Source of the DNA: Symbiodinium kawagutii
Lineage: Eukaryota > Sar > Dinophyceae > Suessiales > Symbiodiniaceae
DNA: 64,000 nt
NCBI GenBank assembly: GCA_009767595.1
Contig: VSDK01014173.1
Span: 135,763-199,762, forward strand
Reading direction: 5' to 3'
This document shows, in pieces, positions 31,169 through 43,700 of this stretch. How positions within the stretch are numbered: position 1 is the stretch's first letter; every line of letters begins with the position of its first letter. The position numbers and the translations under genes were made by a program. The notes under the pieces were generated by a model. The model searched no databases. It was not told the DNA's origin and worked only from the letters and a program-made list of their open reading frames with translations.

Positions 31169-32865
31169 GTGATGGTTGCAACCTCTTGCTCCATGCCTCA
31201 GCAGGAACCGAGGATTCCTATGACCAGCAGTGGTTGACCGAGTGATGTCTGGCAAGCAAATAACCCACCAATGGTGAAGCCTAGCTGGTTAATAATGCTT
31301 AGTAGTGGGGGATGATGACCAATAATAGTGGCGGATATGCCATCAATAATGGCTGGTTCAGCTGGTTAACAATAGGGGATGATAACTAACAACTATAGGG
31401 GATATATACCAACTAAATCCTGATTTTGTGTTTCTATAAACCTGGATTAAACCAAATCCTTATCACAGGTATCAAATCCTGGTGTTTTAACCTGATGATT
31501 CTTTGTGGTTTCCCACCATCCTGGCTGAAAAGTGACCTTATCAGCATTGTACCGTGCCTGGATAGTTGGTTTACATAAAAGAGAGCAACCAACTATGGAT
31601 GGTAGACTTCCAAATTCCAGGTTAGGTTACCAAATTGTAATGCTTAACAATGTTTAATTAACAGTCATGTTCATGAATTTGATAAAACAATCTATGTGTT
31701 GGCTGATGACAAAAAACTTTGACTCCAATACAAGCAACCACATTTGGTCACCATGTTTTACCTTTGGCAACCAACACTATGAAGTTAACCGAAATGATTT
31801 TCCCAAAGGTCGTATAGGTTGATGACTGAAATGTGATGGTTTAAAAATGGCTAGCTATTGAGCTTGCTAGCATCTTATATTTCTGCTTGTGTCAGTAAGT
31901 AGCTTTCAGTTTCAGAATGGCAATCTAAGATAAACTACCACAAAGATGGTTGTGAACATAGTTATAAAAGTGATGCGGGGTAAGCACCATAGTCATGGCT
32001 GACAATCAACATGGTTAATGCAGTCAACATTAAGGAATGTTTGCTAGCCATAGTTCTGGAAAAGTTCACCACAAGGGATGGTCATCTAACTGGTCGCTAC
32101 TCATGATATGAACGCCGCATCTTGATGCACATCCTGATGGTTCAATGTTGGCCCCGGATAAAGCTGTGACACAGCCACAAAAACCAATCAGCTTGGGTGG
32201 TAAACCACCGAATTCTGAGTTTGGCCCTTCGTTGCGTGAGACGGTTTTGCTGGCAACCACGTCATGTAGGCATACTTGCAATGCACTATGGATGTATCTG
32301 AGCAAACGAAGATAAACCAAGATCACATTGTTTTCTGCGCACTCGGAAACTCACCTAAGTGTAGGATACCCGCATGTCGATAGCGATACATCCGTGCTTG
32401 CTGGAATAAATCGGTCTAAATTACGCGGTGGCCGTGCCATGAAACCCATGCATCAATCGGTATCCATATTAGTGGGTGCAATTTCTCGGTCGTGTGCTGG
32501 GCCCATTTATCGGTGGGTATTGCTTACGATTGCTGGCGAAAAACGTTTCAAACGAAAACCTGTTGCTCACATACACCCATGTATGTTGCATGGTCAATGA
32601 ATGAACGACAGGCACCCTCAACCACCCAACACGAACCATGCATTGAATGTGTTGACGATAGCTGGTACAAGCAGATACTGCAACTACAAGGTGGTACCCC
32701 CTAGTTTAGTTAAAAGTTTGTTAACATTTGCGACTGAATTAACAAGTATATCTACCGTCAGCCTGGCAGTGACCATCAGCACTAGCAACAGGGACCCGCA
32801 AAAAAGGCATTCGGACGATCAAGCGGACGCCGCATGTTCAGAGCTCATTGGCTCTCATTACCAAT
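31169..32865. other. Filler with MITE-1-like fragment, no supported gene
   Basis: 31361-31415 repeats the GGGGATATATACCAAC block seen at 19590-19615. 32060-32760 is more complex and has short frames on both strands with no consistent signal. Confidence 0.35.
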
Positions 32866-33421
32866 CTCATTGGCTCTCATTGGCTCTCATTGCTCATTGT
32901 CTCCGATGCTTCTGATGGGAAGAGAGCCGAAACCCAGTAAAAATGGGAAGCGAATTTTCTTGGTTGAGGCTGGGTGTGTCAGGGTAGAGAGGTTTGCAGA
33001 CACTTCTCTGGAAGGTGGTCTGATGCCCAATCCTGGCTCCACGACCTCAGCCTCAATTGTGCATGGGAGATGTTGGATGACTTCCATTGATCCTGCTGGA
33101 ACATAAGGGACGAACACACCCGCCGCTGCAGTAGCTGCTGCGGCCAGTTTGCAATTTGGAGCCCCCAATCCTCTGCAGGTCCGGTCTGCAATCAGCAATT
33201 TAGACCAAAGTTTCCTTGAGCTGTGGTCCTCTGCAGGTCCGGGTGCTGTTGCGGGTGGTATCAGGGTGCCTCAAAGTGCCCGGCACCGCCTGGAGGCGCT
33301 TGGCAATTTACGCCGGCAGGCCCTGCACCTCCTTGCGACCACTCTGATGGGGGTGGCCCCTGAAACCTTGGCATGGCAAATCAGGTGGGCCGAACACAGT
33401 GGCCACCAAAAATGCCAATGA
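32866..33421 (+). CDS. Exon-rich candidate region, product unknown
   Basis: Two + frames look coding. One, at about 32920-33106, reads KRIFLVEAGCVRVERFADTS and GGLMPNPGSTTSASIVHGR. The other, at 33149-33421, reads SARHRLEALGNLRRQALHLL then TTLMGVAPETLAWQIR, with CTCTGCAG acceptor-like sites at about 33170 and 33230 and a donor-like GTGGGC after AAATCAG near 33385. A minus frame (32887-33198) reading GVFVPYVPAGSMEVIQHL is a serious rival for the first half. No family recognised. Confidence 0.3.
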
Positions 33422-34369
33422 TTCAATAGATTGGCGCCGAAATTAGCTTGACCAAGAAGAGTTCTTCAAGGAGGTCCATACCATCTACGATGATGCAGCG
33501 GCTGTCATTACATGTAACATGCCCACATACTTGCTGTATCCCTATGACATCGGGTTGTTTGGCACTACAGTGAATTGCTACGTCTAGTTCCTAGCCCATA
33601 TCAACCATCGTTCTCGGTCACGTTAACCCCTGAAGGTTCATACAGATTACCAACATTGACGTGAGACCATTTGGTCAACAACCGATTTATGGTCCCATGA
33701 CGAAGTTACCAAGCTGTTACAAGCTAAGGTAACCATTGATAGCCCAACAATCAACCACTATCAGCCATTCCTAATCAGTATTGACCGCCATTATCCCCCA
33801 AGTCATTATGCTTATACCCTATAAGTTTCTATGAGTTAACTATAGTAAGCTAACATGGTGAGCATCAGCTTTTTAACCATTATTGTTGCTTATTCCCTAT
33901 TATTAACCATCATTAATTGTTATACCCTAAGTTAACAAACAGGGAAGTATATAGTTATTGACTAATTAACTAACAGTTCCGTATTATTAGCCATCATTGT
34001 GATTGTTATGTTCCCTACAGTTCACTAACTATATACTTATTAGTGGCAAGTATAGAACTATCATTCCCTTTTAGGATGGTTATGCAACTATCATTATTGG
34101 TTATACCCTAAGTTAACTAACCTATGCTAGGTATCTATTAACCAAGTATGTACTGTTAACTATAGTTGTTTTCACGCACGAGCTTCCAGGGTGCGATGGC
34201 CAGCAAGTCGCAGGCCAACGGATCCAACTGTTAACTATAGTTAACTAACAGTTAACTATAGTTAACTAACATGTATCCAAAGTATACAGTTCCCTTATTA
34301 CATGGGGTACCCATGGGCCCTTGAAACTTCCAACGCCCTGGGCCCTGGACTGGTGCTGGAACCCAGCAG
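33422..34369. other. Filler with TTAACTATAG repeats
   Basis: 33720-34170 consists of CATTATTAACC and TATACCCTAAGTTAACTAAC words. 34230-34270 has tandem GTTAACTATAGTTAACTAAC. A tiny GC patch near 34185-34230 could be exonic. Confidence 0.45.
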
Positions 34370-34421
34370 GCCCTGGCGCGGCTCATAGGACTCCGCGGGA
34401 AGGTCCTGGCGGTGGCCCTGG
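34370..34421 (+). CDS. Putative small exon
   Basis: After AACCCAGCAG the frame GCC CTG GCG CGG is open, reading ALARLIGLRGKVLAVAL, up to a donor-like GTAGGC at 34422. G-rich TGATGGTTGG filler starts straight after it. At 52 bp the support is thin, and the island may begin further left (about 34325). Confidence 0.3.
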
Positions 34422-35387
34422 GTAGGCCCTGGTTGATGAATGGTGGTTGGTTAGTGGAAGGGGTTCATGGTGGTGGATGGATGGTTGATTCATGGGGCTA
34501 ATAGTTGTTGATGACTGGTTGATGAGTGATTGATTAGTGGTTGATGAATGGTTAGGTTAGGGGTTGATTGATTAGTGGTGGATTAATGGTTTGGTTTGTG
34601 GTTGACTCATGGTTCATGACGGTTAGTTATTGGCTCAGAATCAAAACACATTTTGGTGCATGAATGGTTAACAAGCTAACGGTGAATCATTGTCATGAAT
34701 AGTTTTTATTCGATGACAAAGAACAATAATAGGGGACAGACCTACTACATGCAAGGCCAAGCTAAACACCCCTCTTAGATGGTAGGTCTCCTATAACCAT
34801 GTAGGGAACACCCTTTACCTACTACATGGGTATCGGTATGGGTCATAACGGCCAAATCATGGGTAGGTTTAGTGAAGATCCCAAGGAAGAGTAACTTGGC
34901 CATTTTTGTGGAATGTTCAACACGGGTGCAGGGTATTCACCCAGAGGCATATGATACATCTGGTAAACTTGTTGAACTAGGATCAGCCACATTATAGTGA
35001 GTTAAACATAGTGATGGCGGCAAAAGGGAGATGATGATGGGATTGATAATGGTTAAAGGAGGGTAATGGGGTCACGTGAACGCGATGATAATCGGGGTCG
35101 GAAATTATTGCCATATGCACCCAGTTCATACGCAAATCCATCTCTACATCAGCTATATCTTGATTTTTTTCATGACCCACCAAGTCCTTGAGTATTACAT
35201 TTTTTTTTCCAAATACTGATGCATTCTGGAAACAAATCTGGATACTAAAAAATACTATTTACTAATCTCCTTGATCTAATACGGTTACATACTCTTACTA
35301 ATGCTAATGCATTCTTATTACTGTAATGCTAATCTTACTCTTAACAAATGACTAATCTTACTTTTACCGTTCTTTTGGTTTGTAAAG
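34422..35387. other. G-rich filler then unassigned AT-rich DNA
   Basis: 34430-34640 is TGATGGTTGGTTAGTGG-like. The rest has short frames only. ACTAATCTTAC and CTAATGC words repeat at 35265-35360. Confidence 0.45.
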
Positions 35388-35537
35388 CAACGCACACCTG
35401 ACTCATCACCTGGATCCTGGAGCCCAGAACTATAGCTGGTGCCCCTGGTGGCGGTCCTGCACCACGCAGGGGTCGTCGAAGCCAAAGCTGGGAGGCACCG
35501 TGATGAGCACGGCACCGGCGCCCTGGCAACCAGTGGC
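35388..35537 (+). CDS. Putative exon of unidentified host gene
   Basis: GC-rich island with a good donor GTGAGC at 35538. Two acceptors are possible. TTTGTAAAG at 35387 gives a frame reading SWCPWWRSCTTQGSSKPKLG. ACTATAG at about 35436 gives LVPLVAVLHHAGVVEAKAGR, then HGTGALATSG. Both are open to the donor and cannot both be used. A minus frame over the island is open too. No family recognised. Confidence 0.35.
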
Positions 35538-35960
35538 GTGAGCATCAACCAACCATCACCCATTAGTCAACCGTTGACTGACCGTTATTAGTGACTGCAG
35601 GATAATAAATCATGTTGATTTAAAGTTAGCCGACCGTTAATCAACTATAGTGAGACAGGTTGATTAACCATTGACTAACCGTTGACTAACCAACCGTTGG
35701 CATTAACCAACCATCAACTAACCATCAGCCCACTGTTAATCAACTATAATGAGTGCAGGTTGATACAGTCGGTACTCCGCAGTTGTTCTGTAAATCGATT
35801 AATATATCGGCAAACATGGACGGTAGGGATGGCGGATATGCCTATTCGTTCTTTAAACTGTTCACAAGCCCAAAAGTGATCATATCCATACAGCGCGGAG
35901 CTGTATGAATCAGCCAACTCATGGTAGGTATACCTAGCGATTTACAAAACAAGTTTTCAC
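35538..35960. other. C-rich filler
   Basis: ACCAACCATCA and GTTGACTAACCG words, with a repeated AATCAACTATANTGAG...GCAGG block at about 35640 and 35735. No gene. Confidence 0.5.
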
Positions 35961-36314
35961 ATGTTTTCACCACAGCAAACTCTGCCAAACATGGGAATGT
36001 GGACTCTGCCGATCATTAAGGAACCAATGGAGACTTCACCAAGTCGAGCTGGTGGCCCATCCTTTTGTAGTGGTCTGCCATGTTGTTTGACGCCTTCAAC
36101 AGGTCACTCAGCTCGTGGAGGGACGGGCTTGAATCCTGCTGTCGATGATGACCAACCCTGTGACGCGGATGTTTTTGGGCAATGCTATTCAGTCATTGCA
36201 GCAAAGGGGGCCCTTCTCGCAGAAGCTTTGCACCCATGGCCCGCCACAGTGAGCACAGGCTTGTTACTCGGGAGCTTCGTCTTCTGGAGGTATATCCAGC
36301 TGCGGCAGCCTTGA
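35961..36314 (+). CDS. Hypothetical ORF, 117 residues
   Basis: Open from ATG at 35961 to a stop just before a perfect hairpin. The middle reads LNPAVDDDQPCDADVFGQCY, followed by a hydrophobic segment TGLLLGSFVFWRY. It is not a simple repeat. An overlapping shorter + frame exists. Could be a gene fragment. No family recognised. Confidence 0.3.
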   Translation: MFSPQQTLPNMGMWTLPIIKEPMETSPSRAGGPSFCSGLPCCLTPSTGHSARGGTGLNPAVDDDQPCDADVFGQCYSVIAAKGALLAEALHPWPATVSTGLLLGSFVFWRYIQLRQP

Positions 36315-36372
36315 GTGGTGCACAGCTGAATTCTTTCTTTCTTGGTCTAATATATCGCAGCTGTGCACCACT
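36314..36372. repeat. Perfect 15-bp inverted repeat (hairpin)
   Basis: AGTGGTGCACAGCTG at 36314-36328 is exactly complementary to CAGCTGTGCACCACT at 36358-36372, with a 29-base loop. It lies between two + strand open frames. Confidence 0.85.
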
Positions 36373-36776
36373 TGCTTGTATTCTTTGGGTGTGTCCAAGT
36401 TAACGTCGCACCGCAAATCCGTCCTGGCGACCTGCTGCGGCACAGAGGTGGGCTGCGAGCCGCGACACTCGAGGAGGACTGCGGCACACTCGAGGAGGCC
36501 TGCGGCATCACGGCCCTCTGGCCTTGCTCAGGTCAAAGACTTGTGGCCGAGGCTTTGTGGTCGCTTGCCAGCCATACAGCCACACCTGGGCACACCTGGC
36601 CTTGCTCTGGGCTTGCCATTTCAGGAGACTCCAGGCTGGCACGCTGGCCACACTTTCAGGAGATCAGAGCGTGTAACTGGGAGCCTACAGGGCGCTCGAC
36701 ACACAAAGAATGGACGATGGCTCGGGTGGCCGATGGGCCATCGTCACGATCCTGCCTTTTCCAGTTCACACCGTGA
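36363..36776 (+). CDS. Hypothetical ORF, 137 residues
   Basis: GC-rich open frame with internal partial repeats: EDCGTLEEACG arises from a duplicated CTCGAGGAGG block, and CACACCTGGGCACACCTGG is a short repeat. A second + frame (36376-36801) is equally long. The region may be coding or a GC-rich repeat. No family recognised. Confidence 0.25.
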   Translation: MHHLLVFFGCVQVNVAPQIRPGDLLRHRGGLRAATLEEDCGTLEEACGITALWPCSGQRLVAEALWSLASHTATPGHTWPCSGLAISGDSRLARWPHFQEIRACNWEPTGRSTHKEWTMARVADGPSSRSCLFQFTP

Positions 36777-37352
36777 CAAACCCGCCACCAAGCACACGTG
36801 ACCAATAAAAAAGTACCCCTACACAATGCCAAGATATACTGTACATCGAAATTAGTGGTTTGTTAGGACACCCTTTGTGCCAGGTGCTACAATTGTTTTT
36901 TATAATCAATCATCCAGGTGAGGTTATGTCAGTAGCCATTTCTTCTTGGTTAACCTCGCTTGAACCGTCAGTCGCCATTGACCGAGCACTAAACATGGCA
37001 AAACATTCATCTCAAGATTCATAAGTTACAAATCTAGCAATCAACAAATGTTTGTTATTCTTGTGATCTTGCCCATTGTTGCAAATATACCGAGTGATGT
37101 ATTTCTATAACCTGTATTGTTCTTGTTTTTGTAGCCATGACTAAAGTCAATGGACTATGTTGGGTCACTGAAAATATTATTAACACTTGTATGTTGCACG
37201 AAGCCAACTGGTTTATGAATAACAAATCATGTAAAACCTCCCAACCTACAATCAATAATTGCTGCATGTAAGTTGATTATGACAATAGTTAGTGTTGACG
37301 TGTATTGACCATACAGTCAATCAAGTACAGTTCACTTTGTTACGAGTCAGCA
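36777..37352. other. Unassigned AT-rich DNA
   Basis: No sustained frame and no clear repeat. Confidence 0.4.
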
Positions 37353-37459
37353 TATGGGTATTTCTCAAAGTACGGAAACCCGAAAAATGGTTATTTTATT
37401 ACTATAATTGGTTGGCAGAACAAATGATTGGGGGGTACCTCCATTTTGAGAAACCACCA
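37353..37459 (+). mobile_element. MITE-2 copy, diverged
   Basis: Left GGGTATTTCTCAAAGTACGG and right GGGGTACCTCCATTTTGAGA with AAACCACC correspond to the family termini. Interior unrelated to coding. Confidence 0.5.
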
Positions 37460-37757
37460 AATAAAAAGCAGCCAATGTTGCTGATAGAGCTATAGTCAAT
37501 AAACTCTCGTTATTGGTATAGCTAATTAAACCGTTCGCTATATAGTCAACCATACACATGTATATTTATAATCATCTATCTACAAATGTAAATATATATA
37601 TATATAAATATATTTATATATTCGAACATACACAAAAGTAATTAAATAAATATATATACACATACAAAACGTAAATGTCTATCAATGAATTGCAGTACAA
37701 GTCAGCATATAAAACCAGCGTACAAATCTCATGGAGTTCTGACGCTGTCCATCTCAG

Positions 37758-37882
37758 GTTCCCCGACGCTCCATCCCTGCTGGGTGCGGAAAAAGATTCG
37801 AACCAAACCTCGAATCGCGCCGTTGGTTCCAGGTGGATCTGAGTGTCAAGGTCAAGAAACCGCATCAAAATGGATGCTCTTG
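37758..37882 (+). CDS. Putative internal exon with strong splice signals
   Basis: 125 bp between CTGTCCATCTCAG (AG then G) and a textbook donor TTG/GTGAGTCA at 37883. It is open in phase 0: GTT CCC CGA CGC..., reading VPRRSIPAGCGKRFEPNLES then RRWFQVDLSVKVKKPHQNGC. It ends with two bases (TG). G-rich TGATGG filler follows the donor directly. The minus strand is open as well, but the splice signals favour +. No family recognised. Confidence 0.5.
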
Positions 37883-38352
37883 GTGAGTCATGATCCTTAG
37901 GGATGGTTGTTGCATGGTGATTGATGGTCAAAGATGGTTTACAAGGGTTATTCAATGATTAATGAATTTTAATTTGTAACCGTCATAATGATCAATTTCC
38001 AATTGTCTTGTTAATGGCAAATGTCATATAATAATGCTTGATTCACCTGATGGCCAATTGATCATGGTGCTACAAACGGCTGGTTCTGGTTGGTAACGGT
38101 TGGTAATTGCTCTAAAGATTGCTAGTCATCGTGTAGGCCCATTCATGATTGTCGAGAATCGCTTAGCATCATTGAAGGTTCGTGCAGTCAACATCGCATT
38201 TCTAGCAGGGGGGGGTGCTTTCTAGTGACATGGCGCCTGCGCCGCTCTTGCCAACATGCAGAAGCCTGAGCAGAAAAACAGAGAAGCAAAGAAGAGAAGA
38301 AGTAGAAGAGCGGAGAAGCAAATGAGTCAGTAAGCAGAAAAGCAAAGATAAA
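37883..38352. other. G-rich filler
   Basis: TGATTGATGGTCAAAGATGG-like words to about 38080, then an A/G-rich stretch of AGAAGCAAAGAAGAG words (38260-38350). Confidence 0.45.
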
Positions 38353-38598
38353 GTGGCAAAAAAGTGGAGGAGAGACAAAAACGCACAGAAGCAGAATGGC
38401 ATTTGCGCAGACCAAGAAGCGCAGAAGTTTCCAGCTGCAAAAGCCCACGAGAAAAAAAAAACAGTGACGAGAACCAACGGGAAAGGAGCTATCATCGAAG
38501 TACTTGTGGGCGGCGCCCCCGGAGACTCTTCCGTGCGCATTCTTGTGTTCAACGCCGCGTGCGATGAGAGCGCTCTGGTTCTGATCGTCATGGTCTGA
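38353..38598 (+). CDS. Hypothetical ORF or exon, 81 residues
   Basis: The N-terminal half is encoded by an A/G-rich AAGCGCAGAAG-like stretch and may be spurious. The C-terminal part reads IIEVLVGGAPGDSSVRILVF then NAACDESALVLIVMV, with balanced codons. A second + frame and a minus frame overlap. Could be a real exon from about 38480. No family recognised. Confidence 0.3.
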   Translation: MAKKWRRDKNAQKQNGICADQEAQKFPAAKAHEKKKTVTRTNGKGAIIEVLVGGAPGDSSVRILVFNAACDESALVLIVMV

Positions 38599-39218
38599 AT
38601 TCGCTGCGGCGATAGACAGGAAATGTTTGAAGCTGTTACCTCACTGAGCGGTAGTGGGATCCTGGTACTTTTTCAATTTTTGCACAGCAAGAAACACATA
38701 GAAGGGTGCACCGAGAGCAAGGGCCGCAGGTAGACCCTTCTGTTGAAGAAGCTGAAGTCTTTTGTAGGCCTCCGCAACCGTAACTTAGATCAATATGGAC
38801 ATCGTCAACCTCTTTGAAATACAGAATTGATAAACATCATCACCTCTAGGTATTGATCAAACCCGTATTATACCCCAATACAGAATTGGTAAAACCACTA
38901 CTGATCACCTCATGATAAAACCCCTCAGTGGATGATGGATGGTGCTTGTACCGCTATCATCATCTATTATATCCGTCAAGAGTACCTGATGACACTAGTA
39001 TCCACCATGATTACAAAACCATTATCATCCATTACTAGTATGTATTCTAATCAATAAGAGAAAATGAAATTTGAAAGAAAAATATACCTTAATTTTTCAA
39101 AATTGGATTAGTAATATATATATATATACACATATAAACAATATATCCATCATTAACAACTACTATCCATTCTTGGTGGTTAATATCCGTTCTTAGTGGT
39201 CCAACCTTTCCCAACCAG
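38599..39218. other. Filler ending C-rich
   Basis: 38770-39010 has CATCATCACC, AAACCCG and CCATTATCATCC words. An (AT)n run lies at 39113-39130. Confidence 0.45.
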
Positions 39219-39337
39219 GGCTTTGACCCACTCACCGGGGCTTGGAAGACCCACTGCGAAAGGCTCCCTGCCACAGGTCCACGGGGATCAAACCTCACCC
39301 AACCAGGGCAGCGCGTTGCGAGATCCAAGCTGCAAAG
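39219..39337 (+). CDS. Putative internal exon with strong splice signals
   Basis: 119 bp between CTTTCCCAACCAG and a perfect donor consensus AAAG/GTGAGTCA at 39338. The frame that continues from 37758-37882 (one leading base completing TGG) is open: ALTHSPGLGRPTAKGSLPQV then HGDQTSPNQGSALRDPSCK. A second + frame (GFDPLTGAWKTHCERLPATG) is also open. A minus frame is open too. The protein is not recognised. Confidence 0.45.
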
Positions 39338-40629
39338 GTGAGTCACAATTGTGTCATGGCTATTGATGAATGAGCAATAGTGCTAGTGATTGTGGTTCAT
39401 AGTGATAGTGATTTAGTAAGCCATCACAAATGAGCGATAGTGGTTGATAGTGGTTTAGTAAGGTGAACATGGTCACAATGATGGTCATAATTCATGGTGA
39501 CCATAGTCATTTTAGTAATGTAAGCTTTTCTGGCCATGGTGACCATAGTCATTTACACATGCAAGGGTTAATGAATGAGTGTCATTAGTCATTTTGCAGT
39601 GTCCTTACTTATAGCGATGATTAGTTATTAAGGCTAAATTTTTGGTCATATGACGAACACGGTCTAGTAATTGTCAATGATGAATGAGCAATAATGGTTG
39701 ATAATGATTTAGCAAGGGTTAACTAATGGCGATTACAATGAAAATGACAAACCAAAGTAGAAACATGAGTCACGGATCAAACCATGAACCATTATTGAGC
39801 TTTCATGGATCCATGAAGCTACAAACGTCGGTCAACGATGGTTTACAACCATGATAGGAGATAACCCTGTGAACTCTACGTCTTTTGATCCGAGGATTCC
39901 GGGGCTACCTGCGATGTTTCATCACTGATGTCGATTCCATGTAGTCATGGTGGTACGCTGCAATCAAGTCTATACTCAGTCATACCCGGATAGCCCAAAA
40001 ATACATGGGGAGACCCTGTTGCAATGACGGTTTAGGAAGACAATGAACGTTGTCCTCTGGTAGGTCAACCTGCTGGAAAATCACAACGGTTTTTTCAGAA
40101 CCAGCTGCTGCACAAGTAATAAGTGGCTTATTCATCAGGCATAATTAACGTATTTTGTGACACTGTGTACCCGCCATACCCCCGCCATCTAATAGCTGCT
40201 CTATCTATTTCCATGGGCGATAACCACAAGCCCCGTGGATTTACCAGGGCATAAGCATCATGTAGGAATATACCCATGTTGCTGGGTTGTCTCCAAATGT
40301 GGTACGTGACAGGTGCATGGCTGGGTTCAGAAAATGGTACTCGGACATTCACATGAAGCATCATTTGCGCGATTTCAACCCAATGATAACTCTCTAATAT
40401 GCTTCATTTATATTTGAAGCAACAAAATCAATCTTAATCAGCACCCAAAGATAAAGACACAATATGAGAAGTACTTTTGCAATTTTCAACCCAACACACA
40501 AACATTAGCCGTTTCAATTTCACAGAGACCCCTGATTACCCCTCTAAGTATATATCTACAATCATATATAATTCAATGTATACTGTTGTGTGATATTGCC
40601 ATTTTGATTGATTGCCAATGGAACAAACA
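39338..40629. other. G-rich filler then unassigned
   Basis: 39350-39770 is ATGAGCAATAGTGGTTGATAGTGG-like and highly repetitive. 39880-40360 is more complex, with a minus frame at 40128-40364 of unknown value. Confidence 0.4.
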
Positions 40630-40721
40630 CTGGTTTCTCAAGATAGGGAACTCTTTAAAAACGCTGGTTTCGGGTTAATATTGGATGATTTTGGGGTACC
40701 CCTACGGCTTGAGAAACCACC
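40630..40721 (+). mobile_element. MITE-2 copy
   Basis: TGGTTTCTCAAGATAGGG and GGGGTACCCCTACGGCTTGA with GAAACCACCA are the family's terminal inverted repeats. The interior shares TTAATATTGGATGATTTTGG with the copy at 61992-62088. Confidence 0.6.
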
Positions 40722-43700
40722 ACACCAATACTGCTGGATAATTCATACTATCCATGATGATCATCTACTCGACCTCCTCCGAATTTTTCTCTGCAGATCT
40801 CCGCCTTCAGGCGTAATCACATGGTGCCACGTGACAAACGATTCGTGTGCGCAGATTCTACCATAGAGTTTCAGGAGTGTCGACTTCAGTTGAGCCATGA
40901 CTGCAGCCATGATGCTGAGGAATTATGGCAAACCAATGATAAACAAGAGTTGAACAATGGCAAACTAGTGGTTAAACAATGGTTAAGAACGGTTGGCGAT
41001 GGATGGTTGATAACTGATTAATCATAGGGAATCATAAATGGTCCATGGTGGTTAATCATGCTCAATTAATGATAGTTAATAATGCTGAAATCATGCTTTA
41101 TGATTGGCTGCTCGTAGGGGGCCATAATTTTGCCAACCAATCTGAGTTGGTCGAGACCAACCATGGGGGGGGCAATCAAACAGTGGCAAGCAGGCCTACC
41201 TCGAGGGCGGGGATCAAGTGCGAATCTCAACGTCAATGAGTGAACATGCAGGGGGTAGCAATTGACTCTTGTAATTTGCTATCATTGCAACTTGTTGCAT
41301 CTTGTTTCCGCTGTGCTTGTTTACTTGTTGTTAGTTATCATCTGCGGTTATCTAACACTACTACTATTAGTCGCCCTAATGAATGCTGCTTCTTTTTCAT
41401 ATGAAGCTTCGCCACTATGAACCCCAACCCAGGGGCTGTGCTTTGTGCCAGGATTGATTGCCTGTTGCCAGCTTCTCAGCCTTATCAACTCGACTGTTCT
41501 CACTTGGCATTAGCAGGAAGTAGAAATCACTTTGTGGGTTGATCAACGGTGCACGACGAGAATGATTCCAGGATGGAACCGACAAAATCATAGGAATCTA
41601 ACCAATTGCATGTGGTTAACCAACTACTGGTCGGTGGTTGAACCGCCCCGTCAGGAAAAATACGCTTGTCAACCAACCATTTGTTAATCGTTGCCAGGGA
41701 AAATAAAACACTTTCTAAAACCACCAATCAGACTATGATAGCTGCTTGGTTTTAAAACATTTGTTATTTGTCCTATTGGTGTTTTAAAATTCCTTGTAAA
41801 ACCACAAATGTTTTAAAACCACCAGGACCGCTCGTGTTTTGGCTCAACATGGCATCTCTCTTTGTAGATGCCATGGTTGCTTCATCGACCACTGACCAGC
41901 CACTCTTGGTCAAGTTGCTGGCACTACGGTCCCCTGAAACACAACGGGTGCGCTGTCTCTGGGTCAGTGGGTCAGAAAAGACTAAGCTATGAAAGATCAT
42001 GTAGGTCATCATCCCATCACAGAATGTGGAACCAGGTATGATCCCAATTAGGTCAACTGTGACTAGGTCCCTGGTTACCTTCCCCAAATATGATATTTCT
42101 GGGAACTAAACATTTGAATTTGGGGTGCATAGAACTGGCACCTTCATTAAGTGTTGTAAGCAGCATTCACGCCCTGTTAATGTTGGATAACGCTTGCGGT
42201 ACATCACCACCTGCAACATCCCCGCAAATGCCAGGGACAAATTTAGCACACAGCACATTGTCAGTTCGTATAACTTGCACTTTTAATAAATATTGTTGTC
42301 CCCAAACAAATTAATTACACACAAAGCCTCCAACTCTATAGGCTATCCTGAAGGGCTCTCGCTGGATCATCAACGCTTGCAAGTTTGCAAGACCTTTTTG
42401 GATGCCTGACCCACAGAGCCATCTAAGCAACAAACTGAGCCATCTATTCATAGTGAATCCCAAGGAAACAATTTGTGACAACCAATCAACGACCTCACCA
42501 ATCCATAGTGAACAGTGGGAAAACACCATCTGGCAACAGCTCCTGCTTCTGTTTCTGTCACATGGCTCACGTTGTTACGGTCTCCACCGCCCCCGAGTGT
42601 CCGAGAACGGGCGGAGGCAAGTACCAGTCACAGGATAACAACCATAAGAAACACCTCAGCTCGGTCAAAAAGACATGAAAACCTGTGGAGTTGGAAATTC
42701 TTAGCCAAACTTTTTTCACACAGGCACAAGATATTGGGTGATTCCAAGATAGTCGATTTTTGAGTGCACAAACACGAACAAAAGAACCACATCAGCAATG
42801 CCGATAAATAGTTGGCAATATGGTCAGTCTCATTAACAAAGATTCTCTGTGACGAGTTACAACACAGTGATGGTTTCTGGCACTTTAGCCCGATCCCAAG
42901 CATGGCTGGCAAAGATCCCATGATTGAAACCAGTGACTACTGCTGGCCGTTATCCTCCATGGTGCACGCTTCTGAACCACCAACCACCAGTGCTGGGAGC
43001 TATTCATGCACATATTCATTTCATAGATTGATAGACAAACACATAGATAGATTGATAGATAGATATACAGTACATACGTATGTGTATATGTGACAATTTT
43101 CCCAGTGCAAGTCTGGACAAAGTGATGGTAGTACCGCAAAAAATCCATCACAGTGATGTTTGTTCTCATAGTGACTGGTTGCTCCCATGCCAAACGTGGC
43201 TAGGGCTAGGTTTGAATGGCCATGTTGCCCCCCAGGCCCAACAGAGGATGACTGCAAACCTGTTTTTGAGGTCCAACCGCATACCACATGGGCTGAATTT
43301 CCCTGGGAAAAACAACCCACATGGCAATGATATCATTCAACTGCTAATGATATACATAACCCAATATTGGGTCAGTTTTCCAACTATAAATGGTAGCTAC
43401 GACGATAATAACATCAAGAAGATGACCCGTGATATCATATTGGATGATGTGTAGGGTTCGTACAAGACCATAGTGCTTAGTTTTCCAACTAAAAATTGTA
43501 AGCGTAATTTGTCTATCTATACTTTATCACTTTGGTGAGATCACCATGTTTTAAAACTTAGCCATCGACCAAAAATCAACTGACCAAGTTGCCAGCAATT
43601 ATTGCCAGTCATCACAGCCAGCAAATTGTTGCCAGCAAAACTTCAAATCAAATTCATTGCTGGCAATTCAAAATATATACTAAAACTATACTAAATGATC

